This document shows positions 13,101 through 24,647 of a stretch of DNA of 64,000 nt, piece by piece. The notes beneath the pieces are model-generated. The model saw only the letters and a list, made by a program, of their open reading frames with translations. It was not told the DNA's origin and made no database searches. Within the stretch, counting starts at the first letter, position 1; each line of letters opens with the position of its first letter. The DNA lies in contig OZ059898.1 in assembly GCA_964057225.1 (NCBI GenBank), forward strand, positions 5,022,001 through 5,086,000, written 5' to 3'. Position numbers and translations under genes: made by a program. The stretch comes from Auanema rhodensis (taxonomy: Eukaryota > Nematoda > Chromadorea > Rhabditida > Rhabditidae).

Positions 13101-16100
13101 TATGATCGATTTATACGTGGAGTTTACCCGATGAACTTCTTCATGCTCTGGTATGTATGGCAGAGATGGAGTTGCACGAGCTCCTAATGGTGTATATCGA
13201 CGAGCTGCCGCACGAAGAGCATATGATGATGATTGCGGTTGTTGTTGATGTCGATTTACATGCTCGAGATAGAGCTGACGAAGACGTCGAACTGATAAAT
13301 ACGGCTGTCCCTCATCATCCTCATTAGCTAGATAGTCTGATGAAGTAGCCTCTGCCAGATCCATCATCCGTGGATCGGCTTCTAGCACATGAGAATATGC
13401 TCTGTAGTCAATAGAATACAGTAATGTAATAATGTAACTCACAAATAATATAGTTAGAAGTTACAATAATTATATGTATAAGTAAGTAGCAAAGTACTTA
13501 AAGTTCAACAGTAAACAATCAAGTAGAAGAAATAAACAGTGAAGCTGATGGAGCATTGAGCGTCAATGATAATTAGAAAAAAACAACAAAAAACAATGAA
13601 GTCTTGAAGCTATAAGATGTGTTTAATCATTAAATCGTTTTTGAATTTGAAACATGTGGATACGGACTAAGAAGCACAGGATGAAGCACGGGGATGATAG
13701 AAGACAACGACGAAAAGAAAGATGGAAAGCCAAAAGTAAACACAGAAGAGATCGAAGAAATGGAGGGAATCGTAGAGAGAAAATAGAAGATAGAGAGAGA
13801 GGTGAAGCAATATGAAGGAAAGAATTTCATTGGCTAGAAGCATGAGCAGAGGGTTACAGATTGAAAGCAAGACTAAGATAGAGAGAATGATTGAAGAGTA
13901 AAAAGAAAGAGAAGACAGAGAAGGAAAAATAGAAGCTGCCAGAGCTTGAGAAATGAGCGAATAAGAAAGAGGACAAGAATGTGGCTGACAAGAAGACTGA
14001 ACAGACGAGATGAAATGCTTGATGGCTCAGGTACTCATCGTTATCAGAATCATGATGGTGTACTCTGGACAAAAGAAAAATTTTCTAATAAAACTAAATT
14101 AAAGAAAATCAAGAAGTAAACAAAACTGTGTTTATATAAAGGTAAAGCTTAAATTTAAAATTTTTTTTTGGTTTTGATTTGCTTATGACGATAAGATTTT
14201 ATAATAATTAATATAGTTTGTATATGCTAAACTATAAAATTATATAGGTTATCATTGAAAGTTAAGGATACATCTCATATTGAGTGATTCGCTGATAATC
14301 CGATGAAGAGCAGGAGCAATTTAAGCAATGAGAAACGTCAAGAGGTTTAAACCACATAAATTTAAAGGATTAACAAATAGGATAAAACATTAGTTATAGT
14401 AAATATACAGATAATAATATAATATAATATTTTTGATAGAAATATAGAAAATAATACGTTATAAGAATTATAATGTAATGTGATTGATAATTCTAATTGA
14501 TTCTGTATATAGAATGAATGTAACAAGCTTTAAGCGTCGTGTGTATGTACACGCTGAGGTTTCGCGTGAGGAGTTATTCCTTCTCAGCTCCAGTCAGAGT
14601 GAAAGAGAAAAGAAAATTAGGTATGAAGAGGTGGAAAGATGGAGTGAATGAAAGCAGAACAAGATGATGGTACGAGGTAGGTAAGCAGGCTGAGAGACGA
14701 AAATGAAAGATGATTTCGGTTAGAAAGGTGGAAGAGGTCGAGCTATTTGACAGCTTGTAAATCACCTCAAGTGGTCGACGAGTTAAGATTGTCGCAGAGC
14801 TGCCGACGATAAACTCCACGAAAGCAACAGACAAAGTTCTTACAAACGTACGGTTATACAAGATAATCGGATTAAATCTGATAATGATTTAACTTGTAAA
14901 TCTGTTGAGTTTGGATAGCAAATGGGTTTGATGACTAATGACGTTTTGCGAGATACCTCTAACACGACTGCTGTCAGAGTGATGAGGAACATCCGCACAA
15001 TGCTATATCGAACGAGAGAGCACACTAACATAAAACCTTTTGTTGGAGTCAATCTCAAGTTGTTCATTATTTTCATTTAAAATATTTAATTTAGTTTTTA
15101 CTAATCATGTATACTTAACTGAAGAAATAAACTAACAACAAAGTTATATTATTCAATACAGTTATTGATTTCATATAACATTCTATTGTATATGTTTAAA
15201 CTATTTTTTTTTCATTTTCTATTATATAATTAGAAATTTAAATAATTAGAAAGATCAATAGTTAAGTTTATCATCAAAAGTTTCAACAAGCTTGCATGCC
15301 TAAACCTTGTTGAAATTGTGACCAATCATATTCTAAACGAATCAAGCTTGATGTTGTATGTTTTCTCTTGTGTTTCGTGACGTTCACGAATAAGCGTTCG
15401 GCGGATCTGCTCTTCTCTATCGGCTACATTTGCATTTCTTGTTCAATGTTAGCTGATGATTAGAACATATTTATATAAGCTTGTAGTTTTTTAATTTGTT
15501 TCAAGGATATAAAGAAGATATGTGCATGCACATACATATATATAATATATTGAATAAACAATATTATTACTTCAATATAGTTAACTCATTGATTGTGAAA
15601 ATGAGCTTAAACTTTGAAGAACCAACTGGTCAACCTGTTGATTAGACACTACATGAAGGCATTAAGCTACGTAGTCAGTCGTTCAAACAATCGCAAATGA
15701 CGAAAACGCCCACTAATCTGAGAAATACACAATTACTTTTCTCCGACTGTACCGGAAAACCGTTTTAGGCTTCCAGTATAAAACGATAATGGTCTATACC
15801 ACTTCATGTTTAAAGGGATCTCCACATTTATTATGATTATTTTTAAAGGAAATATATAATAAATTAAATAATTATAATAAATATATATGAAACATACTGA
15901 ATATTTAGTCAGATGGAATTCTTTTCTCAATTGCCAGTGTAATGGGTCTGCATTCTTCGGTCGCTGACTATCCTATAATATAATATTTTAAAAATTAATT
16001 ATTATAAACTTAGATTTGAAGAAATTCTTATTAAAATATTAATCATAATTATTTAATTTATATTAATTATATAACATACTGCATGTATGATAAATAGCAG

Positions 16101-19100
16101 ATTTTCTTTTCAAGAACAGTGCTTCCCAGCCTTTTTTTATTACAAATACATTTAATTATTTATTTTATGTATTATTTAGATTGGCACTTTCAATGATATA
16201 GGAAAACAAAAGAAATTATTGATTGGATTTTCATCATATATGATCCTGAAGAAGAAAATCGGCTTCAATGGTCAGAATGTTTGCAGAAGAAGGAAAAGCA
16301 GACCGAGAGAATGACAAGACTACGTTCTCTGCCTGACTAGCAATTCATAATGATCCTCACTCACCTATCCTTCTTCTGGCTAATGAAACTATTTGCAAAA
16401 AAAATCTTCAAATCTGGTCAAACACGAAAATCTCAAAACAAATTTTCCAAATTAATCAATAGAAATAAGATTGGAAGAGGGAGGGGTTGATCAAATAATT
16501 TGCTGTACATGTTATATACAAAATAAAAATTAATTAATTATAATTAAATAATTAGAAAATGAAACACAATATAATTATAAAAATCAATAAGAAATATTAA
16601 TTTTTTTTAAGTTGTGATCAAAGTTTAAAGTTAAAACTTAAAATATAAATATTTGTATTGGAAAAACAATATTGTAAGATGATTCATACGGGAATACATT
16701 TGATGGAAAGACGTTTTTCTGTCAGGCTGATTTAGTAGAAACACCTTGCGTGGGATTGTATGGGAACTGGGCAATGTGAGGCTTGAGACGAGCAGATCTT
16801 CCCGATCTTTGCTGAGCGCTCGTCGGCGCCAAGGAATGAGGAGCATTCGAAATCTTCATCTATCTGAGAGCTCTACTATCGACACACTATTTTCATGAAC
16901 TGTATTACTGTCTGATTTCTCGGTGTGCTCGGAGTGAGAAACAGAAATTGTAAGAATCAAGTGATAGATAGTGTGACAGTAAATGAATATGAAGAGAGCA
17001 ACATTTTGACAGACAGATCGGATGAGAGAAAACGAACGAAGTTGAATGAAGATATAGGATAATTCTTAAAATGATGGAAGAAGGTGCTGAAGAACGAGCA
17101 CGAGATAGAAAGGATATAGAACGAAGAGTAAGAAATTGAGGAAGACATGAAGATGCATCACACAGCGAAGTGCTTGATTGGAAAGAAGCCGACGCTAAAT
17201 AGATAGCCAACACCACTTTCGAGACCAGAGAAAATAACTTTTTCTCATCACCGTCTGCGAGCAGACAATAAGCTAAAATATGAAAATACTTACGGCATCT
17301 AGTAAATCACGTGGAAGTGATATTGAAGGTCCTCTAGGAGATAGAACATCAACTGATTTATGTCTTTTCAGAGAATTCGATTCTTTGGTACTATCAAGAT
17401 ATCGATTTGTTCTCATTTTAATTAGCCAACCATTATCTTTTGGAGCACTTGATGGCGGTTGTGGACTCTGAAAAACAAAAAAAAATATAAAATGAGTTAC
17501 TAAAAAAAAGACAAAAACAATTGCTCCCGGTGAGGCTCGAACTCACGACCTTCAGATTATGAGACTGACGCGCTGCCTACTGCGCTACGGAAGCACGATA
17601 AGGCTATCCCTACTTTGCAATAAGTAGTATAGCAAATTGTAAGCGAGGAATTTTGTAGAAAATTAATAACGTACTGGGTTTTGTCGTTCATATTCTTCTG
17701 GACTGAGTAAATGGAGATCTTGCATAGATGTTGCACGTGTTCTCTAAATTTATTTATATTTTTTAAGCTATTTTTAACTGTTTTTTTAAGTAACAAGGGA
17801 GACCAGTATCAAAAAAATCCGTTTTAGTTAATTTCATAGTAAAACTGACCTGGTTCACTTCTGATTTAATAGCTGGAAAAAGGTAGAAGCCAAGGAGAGA
17901 AGAGAAGTAGTATAGCCAGGTGAAGGGGTCAGAGGCATTCCGTTCAAGGGTTTTTTTTTTTGAAAGATTTATCTCCCAATTTGGGATATTTAACATAAAG
18001 AAAGATCGGACGGACAAGAAGCACAGGGTATGGACATTAACGCTCACATACATAGTTAAACTCAGCAAGACAAACATATAGATAAACGGAAGAACAGGGA
18101 CGACATAAAGATGGACTGAACAACGATAAACATACCTTTTGAAGAGTTTCAATTGACTGAAAATAAAATTTCGTAAAAAATACTTTTTTTGAATTGGTTA
18201 CCTTTCTGATATGTTCCAATTCTCTCATGCTTTCATCATCATTCTTTGGCTAAAACAATTATTAATATAGGATAAATCTTTGTTTTTCAACCTTTGGTCC
18301 TGGCCAGCCAGGCTTGTTCCATGGCTTGTTGGCATCAGATTCTCTGGCTTTCAAGTATTCCCGAAGACGGGAAGCTTCCATATCGCGATGTCTCTCAACG
18401 CTTTCCGTGAGGTAGTTACTCGTCGTGATTGGGCGAGATTCTACGCTCTGGAACAGAAATATGTTTCTCATTATCAAATATTCACTGATACCTTGAACCG
18501 TCTCTGTTCTAGCGGCTCCAATTTAATGAGACTGCGTTTTGAGTGTGACGATGGAAAATCATCAGCAAGTTGACGTTTAGCTTCAGGTAAAGTAGTGGAG
18601 CTATATGGCATATTAGCATTTGATTGAACTTTAGGATCAATAATAGTTTGCTTATAGTCCTCGTGCCTCATACTGACCTGAAAGACAAAAATAACAAATT
18701 TCCACAAAGATCATTCGAAAAAATAATTTTCATTGAGATACATTGGAGAGAATTAACAACATCAGAAAAAAAATAATTTACCTTATAATCTCCTTTTTCA
18801 TTTGGGAGATAACCAGTCTTCCCTAGGTTTAGTTCCGATTTCTTAAATTAAAAACATGAAATAATCAGCGTTTGAACAGCCTAAGCTGCACATAATATTT
18901 TGACATACCGGTTTTCCTTCACCAATTTTATAGTTTGGTGTAATTCCTATGACATTTCCTTCACGAGCTTGGCCCTCTTTGGTTTGAGGATGATCTTCCT
19001 ATGATGATTATATAATTAGATAAATGAAGTAAATACATTGATCTGAGAATAAAATCATTGTATTGTCTCTGGCTTTGAAATTTTAGTCGTCACTCTCAAC

Positions 19101-19191
19101 TCACAAATATTTGTAATTTTTGACGAAAAGTTTGTGAAAATCGTGCCGGTTTAACAGCCGCAGTCATTTGTTCCAAATCTAATTGGATGTT
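2846..19191 (-). CDS. Large multi-exon Pro/Gln/Ser/Arg-rich protein, unidentified (3' part of gene)
   Basis: At least 25 exons chain on the minus strand with mostly consistent splice phases, ending in ...SYADWDEVNRSGGYRR and a TAA at 2846-2848. The exon at 19105-19191 is in frame with exons further upstream, so the Met codon inside it need not be the start. The product is largely disordered. It has recurring Trp-Pro motifs (RWQPPPDKPYVWPTLRRP near 10.1 kb, VVVWPPIAENS near 10.8 kb, KPWNKPGWPGPK near 18.3 kb), Gln- and His-rich tracts (8.6-8.8 and 10.5-11.2 kb), polyproline (12.6 kb), Arg/Glu-rich coiled-coil-like segments (10.7, 9.2 and 4.8 kb) and a terminal Glu-Arg repeat. Microexons include 6960-6980 (21 nt) and 7229-7261 (33 nt). 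No PDZ, LIM, SH3 or catalytic domain was recognised. A cytoskeletal or junctional scaffold fits the composition, but that is a guess. Not every exon between 13.4 and 17.3 kb could be connected in phase. Confidence 0.75.
2929..2952 (-). repeat. Hexanucleotide repeat encoding (Glu-Arg)n
   Basis: Four tandem GAACGT-type hexamers (minus strand) lie in the last coding exon and encode an alternating Glu-Arg run just before the conserved-looking C-terminus. This is a likely site of length polymorphism. Confidence 0.8.
4228..4415 (-). CDS. Alternative 3' terminal exon of the large gene
   Basis: Starts after a good acceptor (tttgtag, minus strand) and reads ERRVASLPRPHQVYEYSN..., continues as a helix-prone segment (TQDEIDKVVREAYEAADEVR), and ends ...AQIAFLNHIS with TAG at 4228-4230. 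The preceding exon (about 4639-4722) ends in phase 1. Joining it to this exon or to the next one (about 3852-3961, GARSSSLSRGG...) keeps the frame in both cases. No donor site is visible before the stop. It is therefore best read as a mutually exclusive last exon giving a shorter isoform with its own C-terminus. ATTAAA-type polyadenylation candidates follow downstream on the minus strand. Confidence 0.6.
15283..15423 (-). CDS. Possible second alternative terminal exon (two open frames)
   Basis: After a tgtag acceptor on the minus strand, a 47-codon frame runs to TGA at 15283-15285, ending EYDWSQFQQGLGMQAC. The exon at 15898-15972 ends in phase 0 and would join in this frame. A second frame through the same bases also looks coding (DREEQIRRTLIRERHETQEK, coiled-coil-like) but stops earlier and needs a phase-1 donor. 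The sequence alone does not decide which is used. Confidence 0.35.
   Translation of the reverse strand, partial: PIEKSRSAERLFVNVTKHKRKHTTSSLIRLEYDWSQFQQGLGMQAC
15898..15972 (-). CDS. Internal exon of the large gene
   Basis: A 75-nt open exon bounded by attatag (acceptor) and gtatgt (donor), encoding 25 residues beginning DSQRPKNADPLHWQL. It joins in phase 0 to the upstream exon at about 17290-17469, which ends in LPRDLLDA. It lies alone in a 3.8-kb stretch with large introns. Confidence 0.6.
17522..17594 (-). tRNA. tRNA-Met (CAT), elongator
   Basis: A complete 73-nt cloverleaf on the minus strand. The acceptor stem GCTTCCG pairs with CGGGAGC (one T-G pair) and the discriminator base is A. 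The D-arm is GCGCAGTAGGCAGCGC, the anticodon loop CTCATAA with anticodon CAT, and the T-arm GTGAGTTCGAGCCTCAC. The internal promoter boxes are intact and there is no tRNA intron. The form is that of an elongator tRNA-Met rather than an initiator. It sits in an intron of the large gene, between the exons near 17.67-17.74 kb and 17.29-17.47 kb, on the same strand as the host. Confidence 0.95.
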
Positions 19192-21773
19192 CTAGACTGT
19201 AAAAATATATTAACTGTCATAATCAGCATAATATCTAACATTTAAAAGAAATATGGAAAAAAACTGCAGAACATTGCATTCTAGCACATTTGTCGGTAGT
19301 AAAGCCAAAAAATCATTGTTACTACAGTTTCATGGTCAGATCATAAAACTGACAAAATTGAAGAAATGACCCAAAATAAAGTAAAGAAATAGAGATATTG
19401 GACAAGAAAATGAGAATGTTCGGCGATGAAATATATAAGATACAAAAACTATGGTGAAACGTTGTAGAAGAACGAATTCAACTTAGAGATCAAGACTGAA
19501 TCTGTACCTCGGACGCCCTCTGTTTTAGGGGTCTGGAGGGGTAAACCTCGAAATGACCTCGTCTACTTTTCACGTAGGCGTCAGAGCAGCGGGTGGTATT
19601 GAATAATTTTTGGTCACAAATATTAAAATAGAAAAACAAACAATAAAAATTATTCAGTTAACTAGCAGTTTATAATAACTTAAAAAGATTTCAAAATAAA
19701 TTAAAAAGTAAGTGGATTGACCGGACTATATGCTATGCTATAATCACACAATGTTTCCACATGAATAGGTAGCTAAGCTAGATAGTACATGCATAGAAGA
19801 AACTAATGATTAATAAGACAATCTGTTTGAAAATAACATGAATGACGTCCAGTCTACACTGTTCAACTATGAGGAAAGTTTGTGAAAAACGCCTTGCTAA
19901 TCGATGATTGTCAAAATGAAAATTATAGAATAGATTTGGAAACAATTGAATTAATCGTTCTAGCAGGACAAGTAGATTCGAGATAGAAATCTATGAAAAG
20001 CAAGCGCACTCTCTCCTGTATTGTTTCATAGGCTAATAGCCCTCAGGCATTTGATTCATCAAATAAGGCATAATACAATAATATAATGAAAGCGGATGCA
20101 TATCAGCCAATATTTTGACAAAAACAATTATGAATCTAACATAGGATTCATACAATTAAAATCAATGAGATCATATGTTACAAACGTTAATTGCTATGTT
20201 AGGTTATGTAACCTCGAAATGGAACCCGTTGCAATAGCATCTAGTATATATTTGTTCAGACTTATACTCTCATCAAACTCTTAGTTAGCATATTTCATCT
20301 TGTATAACTATTCAATCAATTTTCAACAGCATTTGATTGAAATTGGATAGTTAACTATGGTGTCTTGTGATCAAATCAACTCCACCCATATAAGGATCTC
20401 ATGCCAAATTTCATGTCTAAAACCAGTCAAGGCGACACTTCGATGCCAATTGACATGGAAAACTGTCAAGACAATATAGCCTATGCTGCTGGGTGTGGCA
20501 CATTCCTCCAACTTTCACGTTGTCATGAAACAGCCTTCTATAATGCCTCGCTGGTTTGTACCAAACCTCGTATGGGCCCTTTCTCTCATCATCTTTCCCT
20601 CCCTCTTATTCGATATTTTCTGACTTTCTCTCTCTCTTTGTCTCTCTCCTTGTCAATTCTGCCTTAGCATTTCCGAGGCGTGGCTATACTGATGAAAGCC
20701 ATACAAACTCTTTCATTAGAAAAGAAAGGTAATTCTGAGAGGAATTATATAAGGAGAGTTGAGAGAAAAAAGATAACCGGTTTGTTAAAGAGAAATACAA
20801 GAGAACTGAGAAGAAAAGAATGAACGAGAAATGAGTTTGAACAGTTAGGATATAACTGAATAGTTAAACGATGAATAGAACAGTTATATAAATTAAATAT
20901 TTATATTCATACTATATGAATATTTTGAATATTTAGATTTTTTCTTTGATACCATTGACTATCAGTGCAATTCATTCTTTAACTATTTGAATTTTCTTTA
21001 CTTGATTGAGCTATCAATCTACAGAACTTGATTAACTATGTTGAAAGGTTAAGAGAGGAGCGGATAAGAAGACGTAGATCATACATATAATTATATAATA
21101 GATCATTTCTCAAGATGGCGTAAGCTAAAGCCAGAAAACAGGATCGATCACCGAAATAGCTGAATCAGATAATGTCTAGCTGGATGTAATCGAGATTTGT
21201 ATGCATGGTATGTTGGCTAGGGGACGAGGATAGGCGGATGGATGACGGCTAGATTCCGCGGACAATTATACGGAAACCTTTTTGAATTAAAATTTCTCAA
21301 CATAAAAAGAAGGATGGCAATGAATGTGATCAAAAAAGAAAAAAAAAGAAAATATAAATAAAATTTGAAAAGAAAAATAATATTGAGTTATGATAATTTA
21401 TATTTTATGATATAATATACTATATAACTTTTATATTATACATCTAAACTATATCATATAAATGTATATTAGTTATAGAGATTATGACAGAACTGTATAA
21501 AAGAAATGACAAACAAATAATTGTGCCAATGTCAATCTCTTTATCTTGTCCAAAATTATAATCGGAAGTAAAATGAATAGAGGACAGTTACTGGATAATC
21601 GGTGGCCGCCTTGCTTTCCCCCTTTTACCTGTAACAACGTACTAGTTCTCATCAATTTAATTTCTACAGCGTTAATATGGAACTATCTCATTCTATGCTA
21701 TTCAATGTCTAATCATTGCCTTTCATTTCACTACTTGTCTCCTTTTCACTCCTTTTCACTCATTTTTTGTCTT

Positions 21774-21836
<63 letters not shown>

Positions 21837-22807
21837 AATGTATGAAGATGTGTACAACGACTTTACTTTTTGAACAGCTAATGGTAACATTTCAATCTTT
21901 GCTGAACCTTGTTCTAGATAGTTAGAAAGGAAAAGCTAAAAGTGTTGTCAACAACAGCTGATTCTGAATATGCAAATAGTAACGTCATCTAGATATTTTA
22001 CTCTTTCAAGGTTATATCTCTCAGCCACATAAAACCATATTAAGTACAGTGCAAAGTTTTCAATGCAATACTTTCCAAATCATATTGTTTTCTCTTCAAT
22101 TAATCGAGAGCCGATCATAAATTATCTGATTACTATTATATCAGATGATGTAATAAATAAGAAAAGAAAAAGAAGAAGAAACAATAACTTTGAACGTTAT
22201 AAGATATAGAATAACAAGATTTCAATGTTTCCCATTTTATAAAACGTTCTCTTTAATGTTTTTTTTCAATAATCATATCTTACTCGCTGACACTTTACTT
22301 CGTAAGCTTTGTTTAAGCGATCAAGACAGAAATGAACAGAGAACAGTAGAGATATAAAACGAGAGATAAATACATGTATTCCAATGCTTAAGAGAAAGAA
22401 AGAAAAAGAAATTAGACCATTTCGTATACAACTAATCATTCTCAATCAAATGTTACATATCAATTCTTCTTTTTTTCTCTTGATTATATTAACTATTTCT
22501 GATATAGTTCAATGAAATGACCAAACAATAGTTGGCAATCAAAGTACGCCAAATCAGTTATAGTAATGAAATGTCGGAACTGTAGCATGCAAAATAGACA
22601 AGGAAATGAAGAAGCCAGTTGTATCGTAACTAAGTAGTAGAAAAGGCGAACTGGAAATAACGTTTTTGTCTCTCTCTCCCTCTCTCTTTCCCTCTCTCTC
22701 AAATCTCTGTCTATCACTTTTTCCTTTTCTCTTTTAGTCGCATTTTTAATCAACTAAAGCCGAGACAAGTGAGAAGTATACGGTAGATAAGAACAGTATA
22801 AACGTAC
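19192..22807 (-). other. Large intron (about 3.6 kb)
   Basis: Lies between exons 22808-23061 and 19105-19191, which join in phase 0. It contains a (TC)n run and no recognisable gene. A GC-richer patch at about 19500-19600 and a short Cys-containing plus-strand frame at about 20401-20600 are noted, but I cannot support either as a gene. Confidence 0.5.
21778..21832. repeat. (TC)n microsatellite
   Basis: A TC dinucleotide run of about 55 bp inside the 3.6-kb intron. Confidence 0.95.
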
Positions 22808-23061
22808 CGGTCCGGGTGGTGTGCCTTCCTCTTTCTTGACCAATGGAGTTGACCATCTCTTTACAGAAGTTTCAGATTCTATGACTGATGTCATGGTTGA
22901 CCAAACGGTTGTGGGATGTGCTGAAGGTGGTGGCGGTGGTGGCGGCGGTACACTTGGCTTGACAGCTGCACCTGGATGTGGTTGCTGAACTTCAGAAGAG
23001 GATGAAGTAAGATCGGCTGCTACGGTCACCTCAAGAGGGCGAACGAATACCGAAATCGACT
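22808..23061 (-). CDS. Upstream exon of the large gene (polyproline-rich)
   Basis: A 254-nt open exon bounded by a strong acceptor (tttttcag) and a gtacgt donor. It encodes ESISVFVRPLEVTVAAD... followed by an eight-proline run and ...VKKEEGTPPGP. It begins in phase 1, matching the exon at 29797-29905, and ends in phase 0, matching 19105-19191. These phases join three distant exons into one reading frame. The polyproline stretch is a plausible SH3, WW or EVH1 ligand. Confidence 0.65.
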
Positions 23062-24249
23062 CTGAAAAACAAAAAAATTAAGTATAATATTTATAATTTA
23101 ATGAAATTATATGAAAAATAGGAAATATGCAAATAGAATAGAAGAGTGTGTTTTTTTTTTTATATCATTTATAAAATATATAATATATAATAATGAATCC
23201 AAATTAAGAAATAAAATCAGTGAATGATTATATATATATTCAACTTAGTTTTTATATAATAATTTATAAATAAAATATAATAATATGATTGTAAATATTT
23301 GAAGAATAACACTTATGTAGCGTGAAATTTGTAATCAAAACTCTAGTTGGAAACAAAATTGTGGGCTGAATGGTATAAATCAGCAACGAAAAACTGTTTT
23401 CTACACTATCATTTCGATCCGACAGTATTTTCCTGTCAAGAATCGAAAAGTGATTATGAATTCGGGAAAAAAAACAAGAATATAGCAAGAGAAGAGTGAA
23501 AACATAAATTGATGATAGGTGAGTGGGCAATGGCTCATATTCGATATACGAATTAAGATGATAATGAAATCTAGAGGACAAGAAAACTTTGCTATCAGGA
23601 TATCATATTCAGAAGAAAAACTTATAGAGAAGAGAAAAGAAGAAATGGAAATGAATGAAGAAAAGACTGTGAAAAAAAAATTAAAAAACTGAAGTATGTC
23701 GTATATCAAAGAATCATAATGTGAGAATAAGAATAATTATGATTACAGAAAGGAGAAGCTGCCAAATAATATCAAGAGGGTAAAACATGAGAACAGAATA
23801 GATGGGAGGGGACAGAAGGAGGAGAGAAATGACAAGAAATGGTTGATAATGATGATAAAGGTAGTTGATTGGTTCCAGCTGCTTACGCTGCCCCCCCCCC
23901 CCTCTCTCTCTCCCAACCTCTTGTTCAATTTCTCATTCTCTTATTGTTTCTCCGACTCTTTCTCCCTTACTGATATTGTAGCTTTTCTTTCTTTTTCTTT
24001 CTCTATTTCTCTATATAGCAATTCTCCTAGTCTATTTCTTTCTTATATTTCCCCTCTTCTTAGTCTATCTCGTCATCATCTATGGAATTGTTGGTGATTA
24101 TTAGTGATAGGAACAAGAACGAGTTCTTCAAAAAATGGCATTACTAGTGATAGAGAAGAGATCTGACGACTGGAAAAAAGGAAACCTGATGATGAAAAGA
24201 TAAGTTGGTAGAGAATCGTACGCACGATCATCAAGATTCTACGCAAAAG

Positions 24250-24277
24250 CTTCTTCTTCTTCTTCTTCTTCTTCTTC
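24250..24277. repeat. (CTT)n trinucleotide repeat
   Basis: A pure CTT run of about 28 bp in the 6.7-kb intron. Confidence 0.9.
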
Positions 24278-24620
24278 ATTATTCAATCAACGCAACAAAG
24301 TAAGAAAAAAGAACGATTATAAGTTAAAAGGAAGGCAAGAAAAGAAGAAAGAAAGGTAAAAAGAAAGTTGTTTGTGTGAGGAACTAATGAAGATATAAGT
24401 TGAGAAGAGTAGAAACGTTCGTTATTAGATTGGAACGGTTTATAATCAGACGAGAAGAATCAGAGAAATACTCAAACATGTCGTTGTTATGCTCTTTGAC
24501 CTTTTATTTTCAGTTTCATCAAATAAGCTTTAATAAATAGAGAAAAAAAAACAAAAACAAAAAACTATTTAGTTTTGTCAGTTTTGTTTATTTTTCAATT
24601 TCTTTTTGGACGACAACAAA

Positions 24621-24647
24621 CTGTTTCAAATATGTAATTTGAAACAG
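24621..24647. repeat. Perfect inverted repeat (hairpin)
   Basis: The arms CTGTTTCAAAT and ATTTGAAACAG (11 bp, no mismatches) are separated by a 5-base loop, ATGTA. No terminator-like T run follows directly. The arm core CTGTTTCAAA recurs at about 31740, so this may be part of a dispersed repeat. Confidence 0.7.

Noticed and set aside
20401-20667. 88-codon Cys-containing plus-strand frame
   Set aside because: The second half dissolves into a CT repeat and the first half has no recognisable family or splice sites.
21716-21925. Plus-strand frame through (TC)n
   Set aside because: The frame exists only because a dinucleotide repeat has no stop codons.
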